From NCBI RefSeq assembly GCF_021474405.1, contig NZ_JAKEIO010000001.1:124001-188000 (forward strand): a stretch of 64,000 nucleotides of DNA. Reading direction: 5' to 3'. Below are positions 27,041-35,757 of this stretch, piece by piece (positions within the stretch are counted from its first letter, which is position 1; each line of letters starts with the position of its first letter). The position numbers and the translations under genes are program-made. Source of the stretch: [Streptosporangium] indianense (GTDB lineage: Bacteria; Actinomycetota; Actinomycetes; Streptomycetales; Streptomycetaceae). Below the pieces are notes generated by a model. That model saw nothing but the letters and a program-made list of their open reading frames with translations, was not told the DNA's origin and did not search any database.

Positions 27041-28147
27041 GTGTACGACGGCCACGTAGTGGTGATCGGCGGCGGCTACGCCGGTGTCCGGCTGGCCAGG
27101 CGGCTCGACGGAGCGGCCCGGGTCACGCTGGTCGACCGCAAGGAGGTCTTCTTCCACCGCGTCGCCTCCCTGCGTGCCGGGGTACGCCCCGAGTGGACCC
27201 ACACGCCCTTCATCCCCTACGACCGGCTGCTGCGCCACGGGCGGGTCGTCACCGGCAAGGCCGTCCGCATCGACACCGCCGAGCGGCAGGTCGCCCTGGC
27301 CACCGGCGAGCGCCTGCCGTACGACGTGGTCGTGATCGCCACCGGCGCGGACTATCCGGAGCCGGCCCGCTTCACCGGCACCACCACCGAGGAAGCGGCC
27401 AAGTCGTTCGCCGAGCACCAACGCGACATCGCCACGGCCGAGCACGTCCTGGTCGTCGGCGGCGGCCCCGGCGGCGTCGAACTCAGCGCCGAGATCCGCC
27501 TCGCCCGCCCCGACGCCCGGGTCACCCTCGCCCACTCCGGATCCGCGCTGCTCGACTCCGCGGGCCCGGCCCGCCCGGGACGCAAGGCCCTGGCCTGGCT
27601 GGAGTCCCACGGCGTCGAGGTACGCCTCGACTCCTTCATGTCGCCCGGCACCGCATTCGGCACCTACCGTGACGCCCGCGGCACGATCGTCGAGGCCGAC
27701 CTGTCCTTCTGGGCGACGGGCACCACCCCCAACACCCTCTGGCTGCGCCTGGCCGGACACGGCGACTGGCTCAACGGAGCCGGCCGTGTGAAGGTCGACC
27801 GGACGCTCCGGGTCGCAGGCAGGACGGACGTGTTCGCCGTCGGGGACGTGAACGACGTCAGCGAACTGAAGGTCACCCCCGCCGCCCTCGCCCAGGCCGA
27901 CACGGCCGCCCACAACATCCGTGGCTACCTGCTGAGTTCGGGCAGGCACCGCAAGGAGCCCCGCCTCTACCGCCCGACCCGGCGCACCCCGCTCATCGTG
28001 CCCTTCGGGCCCGCCGACGGACTGACCGTGCTGCCGGTGCCCGGTGGCGAGACCGCGGTGCTCGGCAGCCGTACCACCACCCTGGCCAAGGCGAAGAGCC
28101 TCCTGACCCCCTACATGCGCCGTCAACTCGGTTACACCGCCGCCTGA
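27041..28147 (+). CDS. NDH-2/AIF-like NAD(P)/FAD-dependent oxidoreductase
   Basis: A 368-residue pyridine-nucleotide-disulfide-type flavoprotein. GTG 27041 follows AGGAGA at 27029-27034 and begins VYDGHVVVIGGGYAGVRLARRL, with the FAD GxGxxG at about residues 9-14. A second dinucleotide motif, VVGGGPGGVELSAEI, is near 142 for NAD(P)H. FAVGDVND near 263 is the FAD-binding GD motif. No redox-active CxxC pair is seen, so it resembles type II NADH dehydrogenases or AIF-like proteins rather than disulfide reductases. The electron acceptor is unknown. The P450 at 28280 lies 132 bp downstream and has its own candidate promoter. Confidence 0.85.
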   Translation: MYDGHVVVIGGGYAGVRLARRLDGAARVTLVDRKEVFFHRVASLRAGVRPEWTHTPFIPYDRLLRHGRVVTGKAVRIDTAERQVALATGERLPYDVVVIATGADYPEPARFTGTTTEEAAKSFAEHQRDIATAEHVLVVGGGPGGVELSAEIRLARPDARVTLAHSGSALLDSAGPARPGRKALAWLESHGVEVRLDSFMSPGTAFGTYRDARGTIVEADLSFWATGTTPNTLWLRLAGHGDWLNGAGRVKVDRTLRVAGRTDVFAVGDVNDVSELKVTPAALAQADTAAHNIRGYLLSSGRHRKEPRLYRPTRRTPLIVPFGPADGLTVLPVPGGETAVLGSRTTTLAKAKSLLTPYMRRQLGYTAA

Positions 28148-28184
28148 CCAGCACTCCGGCCGTCCCCGCCACCCCACCCCCGTC

Positions 28185-28211
28185 GTTACCCGCGAGTTCA
28201 CGCTGGGGTAG
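28185..28211 (+). promoter_or_regulatory. Candidate SigB/WhiG-like promoter for the P450 gene
   Basis: GTTACC (28185-28190) and GGGTAG (28206-28211), 15 bp apart, resemble the GTTT-N14/16-GGGTAC class used by Streptomyces stress and developmental sigma factors. It lies about 70 bp upstream of ATG 28280. Match is partial at both hexamers. Confidence 0.35.
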
Positions 28212-28279
28212 GGTCCCCACCGTTTCGGCTGCCGGCTGATGGTGTGCCGGTACAGGGCGTGTCGGAGGGTGACAAGAGG

Positions 28280-29683
28280 ATGGAATCCCAGCGGGGTGAC
28301 GGCGGTTCCGTGGACCTGGACGGCACGAGTCTGGAGTCGCTCCGGCCCGAACCGCTGCTGACCAGGGACTACGAGACGCGTCCCGCGCTCGTGTACGAGC
28401 GGCTCCGGCAGCGGCACGGCCCCGTCGCGCCGGTCGACCTCCTGGGCGTGCCGGCCTGGCTGGTCCTCGGCTACCGCGAGTCCCTGGAGGTGCTCCAGGA
28501 CGACGACGGCTGGCCCAAGGGCCTGGAGAACTGGCGGGCCCGCACCGAGGGCAGGGTCCCCGCCGACTGGCCGCTCGGCCCCTCCCTGGAGGTCAACCAC
28601 ATCCTGATCCAGGGCGGCTCCGGCTACCGGCCGCTGCGCACCGCGTGGGACGTCGCCCTCAAGCCCTTCCAGGACCCCCGCCACCCCCAGGCCAAGCGCC
28701 TGAAGTCCGCCGTCACCGCCTACGCCGACGAACTGATCACCCTCGTCGGACAGGGCGGCAGGACCGGTGTGGCGGACCTGTCCGCGCAGTTCTCCCGGCC
28801 GCTGCCACTGATGGTGGCCAGCCATCTGCTGGGCTTCCCCGGCTCGCAGGGCGACGACGCCCTGATGGACATGTGGCGCGTGCTCGACGCCGGCCCGGAT
28901 GCCGAGGCCGCGCTGGAGCGCCTGCTGGCGACCCTCGCCGAACTGGCCGCGCGCAAACTGGAGAAGCCGGGTGACGACTTCCCCTCGTACCTGCTGGACG
29001 CCCACCCGGACCTCTCGCTCGACCAGCTCGCCCGCGAGCTGTTCATGCTGCTCGGCATGACGTCCGACCACGTCGGCATCCTCATCTCGAACACCGTCGT
29101 GGAGGTCATATCGGGTGAGGGCAGCGTGCGCGCCAGCCTGTCCGCCGGGATGGTCAGGGAGAGCATGAACCGGGTGGTCATGCGCAAGCCGCCGCTGGTC
29201 AACTTCGTCCCGCGCTTCGCGGCCCGGGACACCCCGCTCGGCAACCACACCATCCGGGCCGGCGACCCGGTGTGGGTCTCCCCGGGCGCCGCCCACGCCG
29301 ACCCCCTCTTCGCCGACCACGTCGCCTCCGGCACCGCCATCAGCACCCGGGCCCACCTGTCCTGGGGAGCGGGACCGCGCCAGTGCCCGGCCCGGGAACT
29401 CGCCTCGACGGTCGCGGCGGCCGGAGTGGGACGCCTCTTCGAGCGGTTCGACCACCTCGACCTCGCCCTGCCCGCCGACCAACTGCCCTGGCGTTCATCA
29501 CCGTTCATGCGAGGCCTGCGCTCCCTGCCCGTCCGCTACGAGCTCGCCTCCGCGCCGCCCCCGCGGCCGTGGACGGACGACCCGGCTCCCGGGGTTGCCG
29601 AAGAGGTCCTGCCCGACCCCTCCGCCCGGCAGCGCTCCTCGCTGTGGCGCTATCTGACGGGACTCATCCGCGGCGGCCGCTGA
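28280..29683 (+). CDS. Cytochrome P450 of conservon (CYP156/157-like) type without a canonical ExxR motif
   Basis: A 467-residue P450-like protein. ATG 28280 follows GGAGGG. The heme loop is SWGAGPRQCPA with Cys369; the Gly after the ligand is Ala. The K-helix region reads RESMNRVVMRKPP (293-305): an ExxxR spacing, not ExxR. Aligning on VPRFAARDTPLG, no Glu/Arg pair falls at the normal place. Streptomyces P450s encoded in conservons (CYP157) are known to lack ExxR, and the overall look (LYQ-free N-terminus, WPKGLENWRAR, GSGYRPLRTAW) fits that group. None of the usual conservon partners (sensor kinase, roadblock, DUF742, small GTPase) is nearby. Catalysis uncertain. Confidence 0.82.
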   Translation: MESQRGDGGSVDLDGTSLESLRPEPLLTRDYETRPALVYERLRQRHGPVAPVDLLGVPAWLVLGYRESLEVLQDDDGWPKGLENWRARTEGRVPADWPLGPSLEVNHILIQGGSGYRPLRTAWDVALKPFQDPRHPQAKRLKSAVTAYADELITLVGQGGRTGVADLSAQFSRPLPLMVASHLLGFPGSQGDDALMDMWRVLDAGPDAEAALERLLATLAELAARKLEKPGDDFPSYLLDAHPDLSLDQLARELFMLLGMTSDHVGILISNTVVEVISGEGSVRASLSAGMVRESMNRVVMRKPPLVNFVPRFAARDTPLGNHTIRAGDPVWVSPGAAHADPLFADHVASGTAISTRAHLSWGAGPRQCPARELASTVAAAGVGRLFERFDHLDLALPADQLPWRSSPFMRGLRSLPVRYELASAPPPRPWTDDPAPGVAEEVLPDPSARQRSSLWRYLTGLIRGGR

Positions 29684-29844
29684 GATGCGGGGACCGAGTC
29701 GAACGCCCATCCCGTACCGGCGTTCCTCACGGTCCCCCGATGACACCTTCACACCGCACACGTGACAAATGGTGCTGGTGGGCGGCGCTCCCGTGCTGCG
29801 ATGCTCGTATCGCGGACCCGGGAAAGGGCGCGAGGGCCCACGGG

Positions 29845-29879
29845 GGCCGGGCAGGTAGACCCCGATGACCTGCCCGGCC
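29845..29879. terminator. Strong terminator hairpin
   Basis: Perfect 12-bp inverted repeat GGCCGGGCAGGT (29845-29856) and ACCTGCCCGGCC (29868-29879), 11-nt loop, followed on the plus strand by GTTTCC. It lies in the 293-bp gap between the P450 and the convergent LuxR-family gene. A smaller hairpin, AGGGGC-CGTT-GCCCCT, follows at 29891-29906. The rest of the gap shows no convincing gene. Confidence 0.75.
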
Positions 29880-29976
29880 GTTTCCGTGTCAGGGGCCGTT
29901 GCCCCTCACTGACCCCTCGCTTTCCCCGTCGGTTCCTCCGCCACGGGCGCACCGGGCGGGGGCGGGGGAGCGGGGC

Positions 29977-30585
29977 TCAGACCCAGCCCGACTCCGTGGC
30001 GATCCGGATAGCGTCGATCCGATTGCGTCCGCCGGTCTTCCGGGTGATCGCCGACAGATGGTTGCGGACCGTCGCCGCGGACAGGAACAGCCGCTCGGCG
30101 ATCTCCCGGGTGGGCGTCCCGTCGGCGGTCAGCCGCAGCACCTCCACCTCGCGCGGGGTCAGCGGGTTGGCTCCCGCGTCCAGCGCGGCCAGCGCGAACT
30201 CCGGGTCGACGAACCGCTGCCCCCTCACCAGCTTGCGGACGCCGTGGACCAGCCGGTCCGGCGGGGCGTTGGTGCTGATGACACCGGCCGCGTGCAGATC
30301 GAGCATGCGGCGCAGCCGCTCGGGGGTCGTGGAGGCCATCATCAGCAGCATCCGGCAGTCAGGCAGCCGCGCCCGCAGCTCACCCCGGACGGCGACCTCC
30401 TCGCCCTCCCTGGAGTCCACGCCGATCACCGCCACGTCCGGCCGGCACACCAGGGCACGCGCCAGCACGTCGCCGTTGCCCTCGGCCTCGGCGACGACCT
30501 CGATGTCGTCCTCCCGTGACAGCAGAGCGGCGAACGCTCCCCGCACGAGACGAGTCCGCTCGACGAGAAGAACGCGGATCACCAT
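29977..30585 (-). CDS. LuxR/NarL-family regulator with degenerate receiver domain
   Basis: A 202-residue response-regulator-like protein. ATG 30585 follows GAGGAGCG. The receiver (1-120) has lost the phosphorylation machinery. The acidic pair reads VERT at 8-11, the phospho-acceptor position is Gly55 in RPDVAVIGVDS, and the conserved Lys is Thr105 in GVISTNAPPD. The DNA-binding part is intact: LTPREVEVLRLTADG (143-157) and the recognition helix SAATVRNHLSAI (169-180). It is therefore probably not controlled by a histidine kinase; ligand binding or protein contact is more likely, as in other atypical Streptomyces regulators. No kinase gene is adjacent. Divergent from the DHA2 exporter with a 172-bp gap. 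Confidence 0.88.
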   Translation of the reverse strand: MVIRVLLVERTRLVRGAFAALLSREDDIEVVAEAEGNGDVLARALVCRPDVAVIGVDSREGEEVAVRGELRARLPDCRMLLMMASTTPERLRRMLDLHAAGVISTNAPPDRLVHGVRKLVRGQRFVDPEFALAALDAGANPLTPREVEVLRLTADGTPTREIAERLFLSAATVRNHLSAITRKTGGRNRIDAIRIATESGWV

Positions 30586-30745
30586 CGCTCCTCTCCGCCG
30601 GACGCGGCCCATCAGAGCACCTTGATCGGATTATCACCGCACACCGCCGACTTTTCAGTTCGAGCGGTTCGCACGCCCGAACGGCCCCGGTGAGCCGCCG
30701 TCCGAGGCCGCCTGTGATCGAGTGGTGGGGTGTGGGGGCCGGGCG

Positions 30746-30758
30746 TACCGTCGAACGG
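30746..30758 (+). promoter_or_regulatory. Candidate -10 element for a leaderless MFS transcript
   Basis: TACCGT at 30746-30751 sits 6 nt before GTG 30758, with no Shine-Dalgarno. Same layout as at 17131 and 23054. The -35 region is G-rich and not recognisable. Confidence 0.45.
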
Positions 30759-32320
30759 TGGACACCGCAGGCAGCAGCCCGCAGCCGGCTTCACCACAGG
30801 CGACCGCCACCAGGGAATCCCGTGGTGGCGGCCATACGATGGCACTTCTCGTCATCGCCTCGTGCCAATTGATGGTGGTCCTCGACATCACCATCGTGAA
30901 CATCGCGCTGCCGCACATCCAGAGCGCGCTGGACTTCTCCACCACCAGCCTGTCCTGGGTGGTCAACGCCTACACGCTCACCTTCGGCGGTCTGCTGCTG
31001 CTCGGCGGCCGGGCCGGCGACATCCTCGGCCGGCGGCGGGTCTTCATCTTCGGCGTGCTGCTGTTCGCGCTCGCCTCCCTGCTCGGCGGCTTCGCCCAGA
31101 ACTCCGGCCAACTCCTCGGCGCACGCGCCCTGCAGGGCGTGGGCGGCGCCATCGCCTCCCCGACCTCCCTCGCTCTGATCAGCACCACCTTCCGCGAGGG
31201 CCCGGAACGCAACCGCGCCTTCGGTGTCTTCGCCGCGGTCTCGGCCGGCGGCGGCGCGATCGGCCTGCTCGCCGGCGGCATGCTGGTGGAGTGGCTGAAC
31301 TGGCGGTGGGTGCTGTTCGTCAACGTGCCCATCGGCCTGCTCATCGTGCTCGCCACACCGCGCTTCATCAAGGAGTCCGAACGCCACCCCGGGCGCTTCG
31401 ACATCGCCGGCGCACTCACCTCCACCGCGGGCATGGTGCTGCTCGTCTACGGCTTCATCAGAGCAGCGCAGGAAGGCTGGCGGGACGCACTGACCCTCGC
31501 CTCGTTCGCCGGGGCGGTCGTGGTCCTGGCGGTCTTCATCATGATCGAGCGGCGTTCGAAACAACCCATCACGCCGCTGCACATGTTCGCCGACCGCAAC
31601 CGTGCGGGCACCTACGGCATCATGCTGTGTCTGGCCGCCGCCATCTTCGGCATGTTCTTCTTCCTCACGCTCTTCGTGCAGGACGTGCTCGGGTTCAGCC
31701 CGCTCGCGGCCGGACTGGCCTTCCTGCCGGTCAGCGCGGTCATCGCCGTCGGAGCCGGACTGGCCTCGCGGTTCCTGCCCGTCTACGGGCCCAAGCCGTT
31801 CATGGTGGTGGGCGCGATCCTGGCGGCGGCCGGCCTGGCCTGGCTCACCCTGACCGACGTCCACTCCACCTACGCGGGCAGCGTCCTCGGCCCGATGCTC
31901 GTCTTCAGCCTGGGCATGGGCATGGAGTTCGTGTCACTGACCCTGATGGCGCTGTCCAACGTCCCCACACCGGAGACGGGGGCGGCCTCCGGGCTCCTCA
32001 ACGCCACCCAGCAGGTCGGCGGCTCCCTCGGCCTGTCGATCCTGGTCACGATGTTCGGCACGGCCAGCACCAACGAGGCGGACAAGCAGGTCCCGGACTT
32101 CCTCCAGCAGGCGACCCCGGCCGAACGCATCCGCTTCCAGCGCACCGGGGAACTGCCCAAACCCTGGTCCGACGAGATCCTCACCGCCGGCGTCTCGGCC
32201 GCCTTCATCATGGCCGCGATCTTCACCGCCGTCGCCGCCCTGATCGCCCTGGTGGTCATCCAGGTCCGCCCCTCCGACCTGGAACGCCTCAAGGGAGGAG
32301 CGAGCCCCGGCGCGATGTGA
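30758..32320 (+). CDS. MFS drug exporter, DHA2 family
   Basis: A 520-residue transporter with about 14 hydrophobic helices, the size and number of the DHA2 (14-TMS) group. An N-terminal soluble stretch of about 27 residues precedes the first helix, MALLVIASCQLMVVLDITIV, which carries the D of family motif D1. Motif A is GGRAGDILGRRRVF near 84 and motif C, GGGAIGLLAGG, near 167. It should expel drugs or a secondary metabolite using the proton gradient. GTG 30758 fits a leaderless start; an ATG at 30838 is a shorter alternative. It faces the atypical LuxR-family gene, which may control it. Confidence 0.9.
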   Translation: MDTAGSSPQPASPQATATRESRGGGHTMALLVIASCQLMVVLDITIVNIALPHIQSALDFSTTSLSWVVNAYTLTFGGLLLLGGRAGDILGRRRVFIFGVLLFALASLLGGFAQNSGQLLGARALQGVGGAIASPTSLALISTTFREGPERNRAFGVFAAVSAGGGAIGLLAGGMLVEWLNWRWVLFVNVPIGLLIVLATPRFIKESERHPGRFDIAGALTSTAGMVLLVYGFIRAAQEGWRDALTLASFAGAVVVLAVFIMIERRSKQPITPLHMFADRNRAGTYGIMLCLAAAIFGMFFFLTLFVQDVLGFSPLAAGLAFLPVSAVIAVGAGLASRFLPVYGPKPFMVVGAILAAAGLAWLTLTDVHSTYAGSVLGPMLVFSLGMGMEFVSLTLMALSNVPTPETGAASGLLNATQQVGGSLGLSILVTMFGTASTNEADKQVPDFLQQATPAERIRFQRTGELPKPWSDEILTAGVSAAFIMAAIFTAVAALIALVVIQVRPSDLERLKGGASPGAM

Positions 32321-32347
32321 GGGCCGCCCCCGCCGCCTCGGGCCCCG

Positions 32348-32560
32348 CTACGAACCGATCCGCGCCGCGATGACCGGCGCGAGCCGGTCGGCGATGGCCC
32401 GGCGTCCCCGCTCGTGGGGGTGCACCGGGTCCGTCAGGTCGCCCGACCCCAGCCGGCCGGTCGTGCCGACGAAGGACACCCGGGCGTCCCCACCGGCACG
32501 GCGGCCTTCACCGCGGCCTCGGTCTGCGGGCGAAGCGCCCGCGGAACGCCTCCGACGCGA
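32348..32560 (-). pseudogene. Frameshifted C-terminal remnant of an SGNH/GDSL hydrolase
   Basis: On the minus strand one frame reads RPQTEAAVKAAV. After a 1-nt shift near 32500, the next frame reads AGGDARVSFVGTTGRLGSGD, then LTDPVHPHERGRRAIADRLAPVIAARIGS to a stop at 32348. DxVHPxxxG is the catalytic Asp/His block V of SGNH hydrolases and the following helix is typical. The N-terminal Ser block is missing, so only the last quarter remains. The remaining parts of the 336-bp spacer (32321-32347, 32561-32656) show nothing else. Confidence 0.7.
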
Positions 32561-32656
32561 GCCGGGCACGGGGTGAGTGCGGCGCGGTCCGAGCCGGTCC
32601 CCGTGCCGTGCGGACCTCCCCGGGCGCCGGTCGGCGGGGCGGTGTGTGGTCGGCTG

Positions 32657-35564
32657 TCACGGTCGCGGGCGTGGGAACGACTCCAGTGCCGCGGCCAGGC
32701 CCGCCGCATCCGTGCCGATCTTGCGGTAGACGGACGAGAGCAGTTGCCGCACGCCCTCCTCGGTGAGGCGCAGTTCCTTGGCCACGACCGCCGCGGCGTG
32801 GCCGCCGACCGTCATCTCGGCCGCCTTGCGCTCCTGCGCGGTGAGCGTGTCCGTCTGTGCGTAACGCAACGGCAGCGGCCGCAGCCCGGCCGCGGACAGT
32901 TCCCTCCTGGCCCGGGCGGCCAGGCCCTCCGCACCGCAGTGCACCGCGCCCTCCAGACCCTGGTACAGCCGGTCGGCGGCCTGATGCAGACGGCCGTCGC
33001 GGGCGAGGGCGGCACCGTGGCCGACCAGGGCACGGGCCAGTTCGTACGCGGCGGGCGACTGCTGCAGCTGGTCGACGGCCCGCGCGTGCAGAGCGAGCCC
33101 CGCCTCACCGCCCGTCACCTCCGCCTGCGCGTGCAGGGCCTGGCCGATCGCGGAGGCCGCGCCGAAGTCCCGGGCCCGCTTCACCGCGTCCCGGGCGTGC
33201 CGCACCGCCCGGTCGGGAGCGGTGCGCGACAGGGCCGAGGCCAGTCCCAGCTGCCAGGGACACCACGCGGGGTTGCGCCATTCCCGGCCCTCCAGCCACT
33301 CCCCGACGCCGGTCAGCAGATCGGCGGCCTCCGCGGGCCGGCCCTCCGCCAGGAGCAGCTCGGCGTAGACGGTGCGCGGGTCGGGGTAGATGACGGCGTT
33401 CGGGATGACGTCGCCGTAGTGGTACCTGTCGGCCAGCCGGCGTGCCGCGATGACGCGGCCCCGGGCCAGCAGGGTCTGGATCAGGATGCCGATGGCGAAC
33501 CACTGGGCGGGCACCGCGCCTTCCACCCGGTCTGCGATGCCGAGGCCCTCCCGCACCAGGTTCTCGGCCTCGGCCAGGCAGCCGCGGCGGTAGCGGATGT
33601 ACCCGGAGAGCGTCTGGCCCAGGGCCAGGTGGGAGCCGCGCCAGCCCTTCGACTCACACTCGGCCATGCCCCGCGCGAACAGTTCCTCGGCCCGTCGGGG
33701 CTGGTCGCAGTACATGAACACCAGCGCGACCGAGACGGGTACCTCGAACCCGCGGTTCTCATGGGTCCAGCTCAGTCCGCCGCGCAGGGCCTTCTCGGCG
33801 TAGGCGAGGACCTTCTGCCGGGGCTCGCCGCGCATCATCGCGTCCCAGGCGCGCGCCCCGAGGAGGTAGCGCTCCTCCGGACCGCGCCCCGGCAGCCGGT
33901 CGGCGAGCCGGGCCAGCCTGCGCGAACGGCTCGACGAGTCGGCCTCGTCGGTGCGGAACGCGCTCCACACGAAGTGGTCGGCCTGCATCCGCAGCCGGAT
34001 CCGGGGATGGGCGGCCCGCCGCGCCTCGTCCGCGGCCACCGTCGCGGCCTCCGCCATCCGGTCGGTGTGGGCCAGGGCCTGGGTGAGCCGGTACACCATC
34101 GAGGCACGCAGCTCGGGGTCGATGCCCGGTTCCGCGAGCGCCTCCCGCAGGTGTGTCACGGTCGCCGTCGGCTTGATGAGGAAGGTCGCGCAGGCCAGTT
34201 CATGCAGCAGCGCGGCGCGTTCCTCCGGCAGCGGCGGTTCCTGCAGAGCCCGGTTCAGCAGCCGTCGGGCCGCCTCCGGGGCGCCGGAGTGCAGGGCCTC
34301 ACGGGCGGCCTCCCGCAGGCAGGCCACGGCCTCGGCGCTGCCTTCACAGGGGACCTCCAGCAGGTGCCGGGCCGCGGCGGCGCAGCCGAGCCCGGCCGCC
34401 CGGACGGCTTCGGCGGCCGCGTTGTGCAGGCCCTCCCGCAGACTCGGCCTGATGGACCGGTAGATCGTGGTGGCGATCAGCGGGTGGAGGAACTCCAGCG
34501 TCTCGCCGGACCCGTCGCCGTCGGCCAGGACGCGGGCGGTGCGCAGCTTCTCCGTGGCCTCGGCCGCCGCGGTGCCGCCGATCGCCGCGATGCGGGCAGG
34601 CCAGTTCCGGGGAGATGGCCTGCCCGAGGACGGCCGCGGCGTAGGCGAAGCGGACGGTGGTGGTGCCCAGGTGCTGGAGCCGCTCGATCAGTCCGGGCCC
34701 CTTCACCGCGGCGGCCAGATCGCGCATCGCGGGCAGGTCCTCGCCGGTGCCCCGCAGATTGCGTTCGCCGAGCCGGATGGAGAGCTCCACCGCCTCGAAC
34801 GGGCTCCCGCCGGTGATCTCCCAGCATTCCTCGCAGAACGCGTCCTCGGCCTCCTCGCCGACCTCGTCCCGCACGATCCGGGCCACGGCCGCGGAACTGA
34901 GCGGCGCCAGGGTGAAGGGACGGGTCCCCAGATCGGCGGCGGATCCGAACGCCGCCGCCTCCGGGGGCAGTTCGTCGGGCCGGAAGGCGACGACGATCAG
35001 CAGCGACAGGTCCACGGCCCGCGGCGCGAACGAGGCCAGCCAGGTCAGTGACTCGACGTCCGCCCAGTGCAGATCGTCCAGCAGCAGCACCATGGGCGTC
35101 CTCGTCACCGCCAGGCGCGTCATCACCCAGTCGAGACCGTCCCGGACCCCGGTCGGGTCCGGGACATGGCCGCCGGGCGTGGCGACCAGCCCGAGAGCGG
35201 AGCCGACGATGGCGTACCAGCCTCCCAGGAAGGCACGGAGCCCGTCCTCGTCCATCGACGCCAGCGCGGGCTGGACGACCTGGCGCACCAGATGGAACGC
35301 CAGCCCCTGCTCCTTCTCACCGCCTCGGCCCGACAGCACGGTGAACCCCTGCTCCCGGGCACGGGCGCGGGCCTCCGTCAACAGGGAGGTCTTGCCCATC
35401 CCGGCCGGACCGGTGAAGGCGAGCAGCCCACCGCGCGGTGCCTGGGGCACGCCGTCGACGGTGTCCCGCAGGCCGACCAACGCCGAGTCGAGCGCGCGGA
35501 GCTCCTTGCGGCGCTCGAGCAACGGCCGGTTCTCGGGCGTGGATTGCCGCAGCTCGTGCGCCAT
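32657..35564 (-). pseudogene. LAL-type (large ATP-binding LuxR) regulator disrupted by a frameshift
   Basis: Reading from ATG 35564 (MAHELRQSTPENRPLLERR), the first 322 residues give a STAND ATPase: Walker A GPAGMGKTS and Walker B MVLLLDDLHWAD. After SPELA, near 34598, the frame runs out of register. Removing one base there restores a continuous reading ARIAAIGGTAAAEATEKL that runs to 32657 through a helical-repeat region and a C-terminal LuxR HTH (LTAQERKAAEMTVGG, RLTEEGVRQLLSSVYRKIG). The intact protein would be about 970 residues, normal for LALs. It lies downstream of the terpene synthase pair and may have been its activator. Either the regulator is broken or the base is a sequencing error. 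Confidence 0.85.
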
Positions 35565-35757
35565 GTGCCGTACCGCTTCCTGTCGTCGGCCATCGGGAGG
35601 CAGCGCGAGCGTACGCCTCCCGATGGGCGCCTTTCCGCATTCTGGAACGAGCACGACGAAGACGGGTGAATGACCTGCTACAGCCGCGTGAGACGCGGGC
35701 CGGGCGGGTACGGTGGCCTGAATGGGCACGTGCCACGCACCCGGACGGCGGGCTCTC

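Noticed and set aside
29762..30625. Plus-strand gene opposite the LuxR-family regulator
   Set aside because: Ser/Arg-rich antisense product; the minus-strand regulator has an intact HTH and a good ribosome site.
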